Source: Flavobacteriaceae bacterium (GTDB lineage: Bacteria; Bacteroidota; Bacteroidia; Flavobacteriales; Flavobacteriaceae). From it: a stretch of DNA of 8,195 bases. The number at the start of each line of letters is the position of its first letter. Position 1 is the stretch's first letter. The DNA lies in the NCBI GenBank assembly GCA_947377425.1, contig CANCFZ010000108.1, positions 1 through 8,195 of the forward strand, read 5' to 3'. The notes under the pieces were generated by a model. That model had not been told where the DNA came from. It searched no databases and was given only the letters and a program-made list of their open reading frames with translations. Positions 1-5,729 of the stretch are shown here, one piece after another. A program made the position numbers and the translations under genes.

Positions 1-164
1 GGAATTTGTTCCAATGATTTTACAGTGCCTTTTTCAACTTTCAGTAACTCACAGAATTCGCGGTACACTTTATTGTTTTCGTATTGGAATCGAAAAACTT
101 TTAAAGCTAATTTTTCGAATTGCTTTTGATTTGAAATAGTAAATATGTCTTGTGAAGTAATCAA
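1..164 (-). CDS. LuxE-like acyltransferase, N-terminal part (runs off the left edge)
   Basis: About 54 codons are open on the minus strand, reading from 164 down to the window edge. The translation begins (M)ITSQDIFTIS, continues through LALKVFRFQYENNKVYREFCELL and reaches SLEQIP. This pattern (a DIF start, then VFRFQ, VYREFC and an 'xxxIPFLP' lead-in) matches my memory of the N terminus of flavobacterial LuxE/acyl-protein synthetase-like acyltransferases, a family related to the adenylate-forming PaaK enzymes. There is no in-frame ATG. TTG at 164-162 is chosen because it gives the expected short N terminus and lies just downstream of a consensus -7 element at 179-186. The catalytic part lies outside the window, so the substrate cannot be inferred. 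It would act in the cytoplasm, as no signal peptide is visible. Family assignment is from sequence memory only; that this is a real coding start is more certain than the enzyme name. Confidence 0.7.
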   Translation of the reverse strand, partial: MITSQDIFTISNQKQFEKLALKVFRFQYENNKVYREFCELLKVEKGTVKSLEQI

Positions 165-178
165 TGAAATAATTTTTG

Positions 179-207
179 CAAAAGTAATAAAAATAAAAAA
201 GCTCCAA
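179..207 (-). promoter_or_regulatory. Bacteroidota-type promoter for the acyltransferase gene
   Basis: Read on the minus strand, TACTTTTG at 186-179 is a full match to the Bacteroidota -7 consensus TAnnTTTG. A TTG at 207-205 sits 18 bp upstream, within the spacing known for the -33 element in Flavobacterium. The expected transcription start would lie around 175-172, leaving a leader of only about 8-12 nt before the TTG start at 164. The -33 TTG is part of the 3' arm of the preceding gene's terminator hairpin. Confidence 0.6.
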
Positions 208-220
208 CGTTAATTGGAGC
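187..220 (-). terminator. Rho-independent terminator of the large T9SS protein gene
   Basis: On the minus strand a 7-bp stem, GCTCCAA paired with TTGGAGC (plus-strand 214-220 and 201-207), closes a 6-nt loop and is followed by TTTTTTATTT (200-191). It lies 23 bp after the stop codon of the 635-residue protein gene, as expected for its terminator. The opposite strand has a short TTTT after the same stem, so weak activity in the plus direction is possible. Confidence 0.85.
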
Positions 221-243
221 TTTTGAATATATTTTTAAATTAA

Positions 244-2151
244 TTATTCTATAACTAATTTTTTAGTAGCAGTTTTTCCTTCTTCAGTGATTTGTACCAT
301 ATAAATACCAGTATTTAAACTAGAAACATTAATAACACTTTCAGAAGTTTTAGTATTTAAAACTTGTTTTCCTAATACGTCAAAAACAGTTACTGTTCTT
401 TCTGCATTAGCATCAGTATTGATATAGAAAACACCGTTTTTAACTGGGTTTGGGTAAACTGATAATCCAGAGATTGTGTTAACTTGGTTTGAAGTTAATA
501 AACCAGCAATTGTAGTAGATATTCTTAACTCGTCAATAGTCATTGTTGGAGTTGTAGTTGTACTGCCTTGTCTTAATAAAAACCCGCCTAAAGTTGCAAT
601 TGCTGCAGTAGGAGTGTCAGTTAAGTTTGGAGTAGTTGAATCTGTTAACGTAGCAAGAGTTGGGTTAAGCCATGCTTTTAAAGTTGTAAAGTCATATCCA
701 ACAACAATTAATACTGTATCTCCAACATTGAAAAGAGTCGGGTCATAATTTGTAGTTGTTGTGCCTGCAGAAGCTAATCCTAATTGGTATTGATTTGCTG
801 TTTTTTTAATGAATAATCTAGCTTTAAAGTTTGCAGATGCGCCATCAGTTAGAACAACAAAATAATCTTGATTACCATCTGTTGTAACATTAGCATAATC
901 TGTAACATTAATTAAGAAAGAAGCATATAAACCTCCATCAGCAGATGTAGTGGCAGTAAAAGGAGTGTGACATTCTTTTCCATCTAAACCAAAACTAGCC
1001 GCATTTCCAGATGAAGTAATTCCTGTGTAAGATAAATTTCCTGCAACAAGAGTAACATCGTCACCAGTATTGGCGTTAGTCCATTTTTGAGAAGTTCCAA
1101 GGAATGTTCCTACTGTATAAGGAAACGATTCGCTGTATGGTAAAGCGTTAACTATTTTACATTCTGGAGCAGAGACGATTTTAGTAAATCCACAAGTTCC
1201 AGAAACAGTTAAAGTAAAATTAGCACCTTCTGTTACACCAGTAATAATAATGTTTCCAGTAGCAGTAGTTGAAGGATTATCTCCTCCAATTGTACCTGCG
1301 GTTGTAGCTAATGTATAAGTTCCTGTATTTCCACCTGTAAAAGGAATTGTTGTTGTATAGGTATCTATGCCAGAAGTAACTGCATCACATGTTGTAGTTT
1401 CTGTTGCTAAAGCTAACGCACAAGGAGTTGTTCCAAACCAAGTTGCATATACTCTAATGCCGTCAACAGTAATGTTTTGAGCAGCATTATACTGACGCAA
1501 GTATACACCTCCAGCATTAGCACTTCCGCTTCCTGAAGTAGTTATATCAGCTGTTCCTGCAGCAGCTTCTGTTGCAGGAACACCTGTTGTTTTAACCCAC
1601 ATGCTTAATGCTCCAGTTGCACTAACATCATATTTCAAAATAATTAAGTAAGTTGTATTCAAATCGTAATCTACAGTTGAATATATGGCAGTATTAGTAT
1701 TTGAAGCGCCAAAGTTTATTTTTCCAGTCGTTGCTGAGTTTTTCACATAAATTTTTCCAAAAAACGGAGATGTTCCTGTTCCTCCTGGTCCAAGATGAGT
1801 AAAATATCCTCCAGTAGCTTCGGCAGCTGTAACATTTACTAAAAAAGAATAGTAAAGACTTCCAGAAGTTACAGGAGCTAAAAATGCCTTGTTAACATCC
1901 TCGCCAGTGTTGTCTAATCTTGCTGCATTTCCGACTGCTGCTGCTGTAAAACCAGTTAAACCAGAATAACCAGTATATGTTAATCCGTTAGATACGCCAA
2001 CATCAATAGCGTTAGTTCCTGCTCCACTATGAACAGTCCAGCCATTTGCGTTTAAGATAGATGAATCAGCATAATTGAAGTCTTCTGAAACTACTTGTCC
2101 GAAAGAAACAGAAGCAATTGCTAATAATAATAAAGTGTAAAGTTTTTTCAT
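244..2151 (-). CDS. Secreted two-domain beta-rich protein with T9SS type A sorting domain
   Basis: The 635-residue product has a signal peptide at residues 1-19 (Lys-Lys, hydrophobic core, SFGQ end). Residues about 20-238 and 336-546 are two related Thr/Gly/Ala-rich domains: both contain 'LY.SFL[VI]NVT', an 'F.[AG][RK][IL][FY][IV]K' strand, a 'G[GV][FV][YL]LRQ' strand and '[TI].D.[IL]R[VI]' near the end. Between them lies a linker with four cysteines (244, 255, 320, 331) that may form disulfides. Residues about 560-635 are a T9SS type A C-terminal domain: LSVYPNP, VFDVLGKQVL, INVSSLNTGIYMVQI, KLVIE. By family knowledge the protein would cross the inner membrane by Sec, then the outer membrane by T9SS, losing the sorting domain as it is attached to the surface or released. 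The repeated domains resemble concanavalin/LamG-like beta sandwiches only in general character; no catalytic motif is visible and I do not recognise a function. ATG at 2151 is the natural start for the signal peptide. It has its own promoter and terminator. Confidence 0.88.
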   Translation of the reverse strand: MKKLYTLLLLAIASVSFGQVVSEDFNYADSSILNANGWTVHSGAGTNAIDVGVSNGLTYTGYSGLTGFTAAAVGNAARLDNTGEDVNKAFLAPVTSGSLYYSFLVNVTAAEATGGYFTHLGPGGTGTSPFFGKIYVKNSATTGKINFGASNTNTAIYSTVDYDLNTTYLIILKYDVSATGALSMWVKTTGVPATEAAAGTADITTSGSGSANAGGVYLRQYNAAQNITVDGIRVYATWFGTTPCALALATETTTCDAVTSGIDTYTTTIPFTGGNTGTYTLATTAGTIGGDNPSTTATGNIIITGVTEGANFTLTVSGTCGFTKIVSAPECKIVNALPYSESFPYTVGTFLGTSQKWTNANTGDDVTLVAGNLSYTGITSSGNAASFGLDGKECHTPFTATTSADGGLYASFLINVTDYANVTTDGNQDYFVVLTDGASANFKARLFIKKTANQYQLGLASAGTTTTNYDPTLFNVGDTVLIVVGYDFTTLKAWLNPTLATLTDSTTPNLTDTPTAAIATLGGFLLRQGSTTTTPTMTIDELRISTTIAGLLTSNQVNTISGLSVYPNPVKNGVFYINTDANAERTVTVFDVLGKQVLNTKTSESVINVSSLNTGIYMVQITEEGKTATKKLVIE

Positions 2152-2175
2152 AATTTTTATAAATAAAATTGCCTA

Positions 2176-2183
2176 CAAATATA
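2176..2183 (-). promoter_or_regulatory. -7 element for the large T9SS protein gene
   Basis: TATATTTG on the minus strand is a full match to TAnnTTTG and ends 24 bp before the ATG at 2151, a normal distance in flavobacteria. No convincing TTG -33 element is seen 17-23 bp upstream. A separate promoter suggests this gene need not depend on transcription from the 111-residue protein gene upstream. Confidence 0.55.
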
Positions 2184-2247
2184 AGGACAATATTTAGAAT
2201 TAAAAATTATGAACGTAAAAAAAATAGTTAATTGTAAGTGACTTATA

Positions 2248-2583
2248 TTACTTTATTATAAGTTTTCTTGTAGCAACAAGATCGTCTTCTTTAATTTGGA
2301 TAATGTAAACTCCAGAAGTTAGTGAACTAATATTAAGTTCTTTTGAAGATAAAATGGTTTGAAGTACTTTTTTCCCAAGTACATCATATATTGTTATTTC
2401 TTTGTCGTCGTTATACTTTGTTGTAATGTAAATTCTGTCACCACTTGCAGGATTTGGGTATACACTTAAACCTTCAATAGTACTTTCTTGTACTTTTGAA
2501 GTCTGTTTTCCATCTTGAGCCAAAGCGTTAGAGGTGCTTAAGCAAAGAAAAAATAGAACGATATAAAAGTAATTTCTTTTCAT
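2248..2583 (-). CDS. Mini T9SS protein: signal peptide plus sorting domain, almost no cargo
   Basis: The 111-residue product begins with a signal peptide (MKRNYF, then a hydrophobic stretch, ending SNALAQ at about residue 23). A short polar linker of some 13 residues (DGKQTSKVQESTI) follows. The rest, from about residue 37 to the end, is a T9SS type A sorting domain: GLSVYPNP (38-45), ITIYDVLGKKVLQT, LNISSLTSGVYIIQI and the terminal ATRKLIIK. There is no room for a separate functional domain, so after removal of both sorting signals only a short peptide would remain. A cysteine at residue 14 lies inside the hydrophobic core and does not form a good lipobox. The sorting domain is clearly related to that of the next gene downstream (same strand, 96 bp away). 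It is divergent from the response regulator gene. Expression and secretion are inferred; a decayed remnant of a longer gene is possible, but the intact frame and good promoter argue against this. Confidence 0.85.
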   Translation of the reverse strand: MKRNYFYIVLFFLCLSTSNALAQDGKQTSKVQESTIEGLSVYPNPASGDRIYITTKYNDDKEITIYDVLGKKVLQTILSSKELNISSLTSGVYIIQIKEDDLVATRKLIIK

Positions 2584-2602
2584 GAGAACAATTTGGTTAA
2601 AG

Positions 2603-2630
2603 CAAATATATAAAATTATTTCAAATACAA
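2603..2630 (-). promoter_or_regulatory. Bacteroidota-type promoter for the mini T9SS gene
   Basis: On the minus strand, TTG at 2630-2628 and TATATTTG at 2610-2603 are separated by 17 bp, matching the Flavobacterium TTG / TAnnTTTG promoter layout. The -7 element ends 19 bp before the ATG at 2583, giving a short leader. Confidence 0.65.
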
Positions 2631-2673
2631 TGCCAAATCACTAATTTTTTTATTTGTTTCAGCATTTATTATC

Positions 2674-2720
2674 TTAATGTTAACAGATTAAATTACTGTT
2701 AACTCTAATCTAACGTTAAA
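2674..2720. repeat. GTTAAC direct/inverted repeats in the divergent intergenic region (candidate operator)
   Basis: TTAATGTTAAC (2674-2684) and TTACTGTTAAC (2693-2703) agree at 10 of 11 positions with a 19-bp period. CTAACGTTAAA (2710-2720) agrees with the first at 8 of 11, with a 17-bp step. The first two also form an inverted repeat, GTTAACAG (2679-2686) and CTGTTAAC (2696-2703), with a 9-nt spacer, and TAACGTTA (2711-2718) is itself palindromic. The cluster lies between the promoters of the mini T9SS gene and the response regulator gene, upstream of a -7-like TATATTTA at 2739. OmpR/PhoB-type regulators bind direct repeats, so autoregulation by the adjacent regulator is a reasonable inference. 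The sequence is AT-rich and this is not proof. Confidence 0.5.
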
Positions 2721-2738
2721 TAATACTGTATAAAATGT

Positions 2739-2746
2739 TATATTTA
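2739..2746 (+). promoter_or_regulatory. Possible -7 element for the response regulator gene
   Basis: TATATTTA matches 7 of 8 positions of TAnnTTTG (final G is A) and ends 29 bp before the ATG at 2776. No TTG -33 element is seen, which would fit a promoter needing an activator bound at the GTTAAC repeats just upstream. Confidence 0.35.
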
Positions 2747-2775
2747 CAATCGCAAAACACCCAAATTTTTGCATT

Positions 2776-3459
2776 ATGAAAAAAAAAGACATTAAGATTT
2801 TATTGGTTGATGACGAACAAGATATCCTCGAAATTGTAGGATACAACTTGTCGCAAGAAGGATATAAAATTGTTACAGCATCTAATGGCAAAGAAGCTGT
2901 TGCTGTTGCCAAAAAAGAGCGGCCACATTTAATTATTATGGATGTGATGATGCCGGAAATGGACGGAATGGAAGCGTGTGAAAACATTAGAAAAATACCA
3001 GAATTAAGTAATGTTATTATTGCTTTCTTAACAGCAAGAAGTGAAGATTACTCTCAAGTAGCTGGTTTTGATGCGGGCGCAGATGATTATATTGCTAAAC
3101 CAATTAAGCCAAAATTACTAGTGAGTAAAGTAAAAGCACTATTAAGACGTTTGAAAGATGAAAACGCACCAAGCGAAAACCTAAATGTTGGTGGCATTGA
3201 AATCAATCGTGAAGAATATAAAATAGTTATGGAAGGAAGAGAAATTGTACTTCCAAGGAAAGAATTTGAATTGTTTTATTTATTAGCATCCAAACCTGGA
3301 AAAGTATTTAAAAGAGAAGAAATTCTGGATAAAGTTTGGGGGAATGAAGTTATTGTTGGAGGAAGAACCATCGATGTTCACATCAGAAAACTTCGCGAAA
3401 AAATTGGTGAAGAACTTTTCAAAACCATAAAAGGTGTCGGATATAAATTTGAAGTTTAA
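2776..3459 (+). CDS. OmpR/PhoB-family response regulator
   Basis: The 227-residue protein has a receiver domain (about 5-123) and a winged-helix DNA-binding domain (about 134-226). The receiver shows the acidic pair D12/D13, phospho-acceptor D56 in MDVMMPEMDG, the switch Thr T86 in FLTARS, Y105 and the conserved K108 in DDYIAKPI. The output domain has the OmpR-type pattern: LPRKEFELFYLL, GKVFKREEILDKVWG, then the recognition helix GGRTIDVHIRKLREKIG and the wing TIKGVGYKF. Length is normal for the family. It would be phosphorylated by the kinase encoded 48 bp downstream and act as a dimeric transcription factor on direct-repeat sites. Sequence style is of the PhoB/PhoP branch, but with no pst or phoU gene in view the phosphate role is not established and no symbol is given. 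ATG at 2776 is followed by nine A residues, a slippage-prone run that is intact here. Confidence 0.93.
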   Translation: MKKKDIKILLVDDEQDILEIVGYNLSQEGYKIVTASNGKEAVAVAKKERPHLIIMDVMMPEMDGMEACENIRKIPELSNVIIAFLTARSEDYSQVAGFDAGADDYIAKPIKPKLLVSKVKALLRRLKDENAPSENLNVGGIEINREEYKIVMEGREIVLPRKEFELFYLLASKPGKVFKREEILDKVWGNEVIVGGRTIDVHIRKLREKIGEELFKTIKGVGYKFEV

Positions 3460-3507
3460 ATTCCTTATTTTTACAGAATTAATTACAACAACTAATTGTT
3501 CTCAAAA

Positions 3508-4551
3508 ATGGGATTGAGTTTTAAAAAAACATATACTTTTGCTGTAATATCAACTCTTTATATTACACTTTTCTCAACAGCATTAGTTGCTGTTTTGTCT
3601 TTTTTATTTTCAACTTTTTCGTGGCAATTTTGTGTTGTGTTTGCAGTTGCAATTGCAATTTTTTCTTTTTTTGTTCTTCAATATCGTGTAGAACATTTTA
3701 TTTACAGAAGAGTAAAAAAAATATATGATGATGTTTCTCTTCTAGATTCTGCTACACTTCGTACACAATCAATTACAACTGACATGGCAACATTAACAAG
3801 AGAAGTTAAAAAGTTTGCTACCGATAAAAAAATAGAAATCGAAAACCTTAAAGTGCGTGAAGAATACCGACGAGAATTTATGGGAAATGTTTCGCATGAA
3901 TTAAAAACACCACTTTTTACGGTACAAGGATATCTTTCTACTTTACTTGACGGTGCTATGAAAGATAAAGATTTAAGAAAAAAATACATTGAAAGAGCCG
4001 AAAAAGGTGTTGAACGACTAATCTATATTGTTGAAGATTTAGACATGATTTCCAAACTCGAAATGGGCGAGTTGAATTTAGAATATTCTGAATTTAATAT
4101 CGTTGAATTGATTCAAAATATATTTGAATTGTTAGAAATGCAAGCCGATAAAAAGAATATTATTTTAATGTTTGATAGAAAATATAGTAAACCAATTACA
4201 GTTTTTGCAGATCAGGAAAAAATTCAGCAAGTATTGACCAATTTGATTATGAATTCAATAAAATATGGAAGGGAAAACGGCACAACAGAAATTACTATTG
4301 AAGATTTAGTCAAGAACAAAATAATTGTTAGAGTTAGAGATAATGGTGAAGGAATAGAAAAACAATTCATTTCAAGGTTGTTTGAACGTTTCTTTAGAGT
4401 GGATAAAAGCGGCGCACGAAGTGAAGGAGGATCTGGACTAGGACTTTCAATAGTGAAACATATTATTGAAGGTCACAACGAAAAAATATATGTAGAAAGT
4501 GAGTTTGGAAAAGGTTCAGAATTTTCTTTTACATTAGAAAAATTGAAATAA
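3508..4551 (+). CDS. Membrane sensor histidine kinase, PhoR-like
   Basis: Counted from ATG at 3508 the protein has 347 residues. Two hydrophobic segments (about 10-34 and 38-58) form a tight hairpin with almost no extracytoplasmic loop, so no periplasmic sensor domain exists. A charged helical linker (about 60-120, probably coiled coil) leads to the dimerisation/phospho-acceptor domain with H130 in FMGNVSHELKTP. The HATPase domain follows, with the N box QVLTNLIMNSIKYG (N245, N249), DNGEGI (278-283), LFERFFRVD and the G2 loop GGSGLGLSIVKHI (from 307). All catalytic elements are present. The kinase is expected to phosphorylate the regulator encoded just upstream; the pair is likely one operon. 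The H-box region resembles PhoR/WalK kinases, but the PAS domain typical of PhoR is not seen. An in-frame TTG at 3496 would add four residues (MFSK); the ATG is preferred because it starts directly before the positively charged end of the first membrane helix. Confidence 0.92.
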   Translation: MGLSFKKTYTFAVISTLYITLFSTALVAVLSFLFSTFSWQFCVVFAVAIAIFSFFVLQYRVEHFIYRRVKKIYDDVSLLDSATLRTQSITTDMATLTREVKKFATDKKIEIENLKVREEYRREFMGNVSHELKTPLFTVQGYLSTLLDGAMKDKDLRKKYIERAEKGVERLIYIVEDLDMISKLEMGELNLEYSEFNIVELIQNIFELLEMQADKKNIILMFDRKYSKPITVFADQEKIQQVLTNLIMNSIKYGRENGTTEITIEDLVKNKIIVRVRDNGEGIEKQFISRLFERFFRVDKSGARSEGGSGLGLSIVKHIIEGHNEKIYVESEFGKGSEFSFTLEKLK

Positions 4552-5604
4552 TTCTTCCCAATTAGTTTTGGAATTTAAGCTGGAAAAACCAGAATATTGA
4601 TTTACTTCTTTTAGTTTTTCAATTTTAAAAATGCTTTGTTTGCAAAAAGAAACCAACCCATTTCTTTTGTGTTTCTTAGCTAAATATTCTTGCTCATATT
4701 GACCAGGAGTTGGAATAAAAAACGCTTTCTTTCCTAGTTTTGCTAAATCCATAATTGTGGTATAGCCTGACCTACAAATAACAATTTCGCTTTCGTTAAA
4801 AGTTTTTTCTAATTGCTGACTTTGCATGAAATTGTAGAAAATAATTTCGCCAAGTTGTTCTTGCTTTTGTTCTGCCTCAACTTTTCCTTTTATAAAAACA
4901 ACTTTCCCTTTATAATCTTGTAATTCTAAAATAATTTTATCTTCTAAAATGGTTCTTTGGGGTTCAGGACCAGAAAGAATAACCATCAAATCATATTTTT
5001 TAGGCAGATCTTTTTTTTCAAATCGACTTAAAATCCCTATATATTTTATATTTAACTTCTTTGATTTGTCTTTTTTTAAATGGCCTAAAACACCAGAAAA
5101 ATTTGGAAAATTTTTTAAATCAGGAACCCAACATTCATCAAATTTAGCTATAAAATGTTGGTGTAATTTGCTAGAAATCCATGTGGTTTTTCCAGACAAA
5201 ACATTAAGCTGATGCGTAATAAAAATCGATTTAATTTTTTTATTTCTAATACCTAATCTATTGTCTGAAATTAATCCAACAAGATTATATTCCGAAATCC
5301 ATTTTTTTACTAATACTTTTTCTTGATAAATAGTTTTAGTAATTTTTAAACTATTTTTTATTAATTTCCATTTTAAATTGGCACTTTTTCTGGAATACTC
5401 AATATTATAAGAAGGTAATTCTAAGGCAATTAAGTGAGGTAATTCTTTCTTTAATAAATCTAAAGCAATTCCATCGGAAGCAATTATTGGGTTATATCCG
5501 TTTTTTTCTAATTCACGAATTATAGGAATACATCGTGTAGCATGACCTAGACCCCAATTTAATGGCGCAACAAGAATGTTTTTTTGCGAATTATTCAAAG
5601 TCAT
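4534..5604 (-). CDS. MurG/GT28-like glycosyltransferase family protein
   Basis: The 356-residue product has the two-Rossmann-domain layout of GT-B glycosyltransferases. The N-terminal domain starts with ILVAPLNWGLGHATRC (10-25), a GxGH-type loop like that of MurG, where the acceptor side is formed. The C-terminal domain contains VILSGPEPQR (208-217) and the donor-binding segment from CRSGYTTIMDLAKLGKK (277-293) through FFIPTPGQYEQEYLA, which parallels MurG's 'GA.T..E....G.P...IP.....Q..NA'. No signal peptide or membrane helix is seen, so a cytoplasmic or peripheral membrane enzyme is expected. MurG itself is unlikely: the gene is isolated from cell-wall genes and the motifs differ. A role in surface polysaccharide or glycolipid synthesis is inference, and the sugar donor is unknown. 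ATG at 5604 gives full length for the family. Its last 18 bp overlap convergently with the kinase gene, and no good promoter was found upstream. Confidence 0.82.
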   Translation of the reverse strand: MTLNNSQKNILVAPLNWGLGHATRCIPIIRELEKNGYNPIIASDGIALDLLKKELPHLIALELPSYNIEYSRKSANLKWKLIKNSLKITKTIYQEKVLVKKWISEYNLVGLISDNRLGIRNKKIKSIFITHQLNVLSGKTTWISSKLHQHFIAKFDECWVPDLKNFPNFSGVLGHLKKDKSKKLNIKYIGILSRFEKKDLPKKYDLMVILSGPEPQRTILEDKIILELQDYKGKVVFIKGKVEAEQKQEQLGEIIFYNFMQSQQLEKTFNESEIVICRSGYTTIMDLAKLGKKAFFIPTPGQYEQEYLAKKHKRNGLVSFCKQSIFKIEKLKEVNQYSGFSSLNSKTNWEELFQFF

Positions 5605-5669
5605 TAGAAACTAAGAGGTTATGATTTGTGGTGCAATATAAAAAAATATTTTCATTCCATATATTTAAT

Positions 5670-5677
5670 TAATTTTG
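5670..5677 (+). promoter_or_regulatory. -7 element for the trmB operon
   Basis: TAATTTTG is a full match to TAnnTTTG and lies 52 bp before the GTG start at 5730. No TTG is seen 17-23 bp upstream. It sits directly before the inverted repeat at 5679-5711, so transcription should start within the 5' arm of that repeat. Confidence 0.5.
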
Positions 5678-5678
5678 C

Positions 5679-5711
5679 ACTTCGATAATTTTAGGTCAAA
5701 TTGTACGAAGT
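5679..5711 (+). repeat. Imperfect inverted repeat / hairpin at the start of the trmB leader
   Basis: Arms ACTTCGATAATTT (5679-5691) and AAATTGTACGAAGT (5698-5711) pair over 13 bp with one T-G wobble and one unpaired A (5705), around the loop TAGGTC. It lies immediately after the -7 element, so it could be an operator at the transcription start or, if transcription begins at its left end, an RNA hairpin in the leader. No U-tract follows, so it is not a terminator. Confidence 0.5.
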
Positions 5712-5729
5712 AAAAAATTAAAATTAGTT

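Noticed and set aside
2217..2247. Run of eight T (minus strand, 2224-2217) after the mini T9SS gene as a terminator
   Set aside because: The preceding sequence offers only a TAAGT/ACTTA pair with a one-base centre, which cannot form a hairpin loop; no real stem is visible.
2688..2987. Open frame on the minus strand overlapping the response regulator start and its upstream region
   Set aside because: Most of it is antisense to a well-supported regulator gene, and the translation shows no recognisable motif or suitable promoter. Other antisense frames (for example 476-748, 3702-3989, 4949-5212, 7554-7964) were rejected for the same reason.
3466..3473. TATTTTTA between regulator and kinase as an internal promoter
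   Set aside because: It lacks the final G and has no clear -33 element; the 48-bp gap fits cotranscription, and such AT-rich strings are common here.
3496..3507. Upstream TTG start for the histidine kinase
   Set aside because: It adds only MFSK before an ATG that itself gives a typical N terminus; ATG at 3508 is preferred.
2776..4551. Naming the two-component pair phoB/phoR
   Set aside because: Sequence style fits that branch, but no pst/phoU genes are present, the kinase lacks a recognisable PAS domain, and no phosphate-box is confirmed, so the symbols are withheld.
4534..5604. Calling the glycosyltransferase MurG
   Set aside because: The GxGH and C-terminal donor-site patterns are similar, but motifs differ and there is no cell-wall gene context, so only the broad family is claimed.
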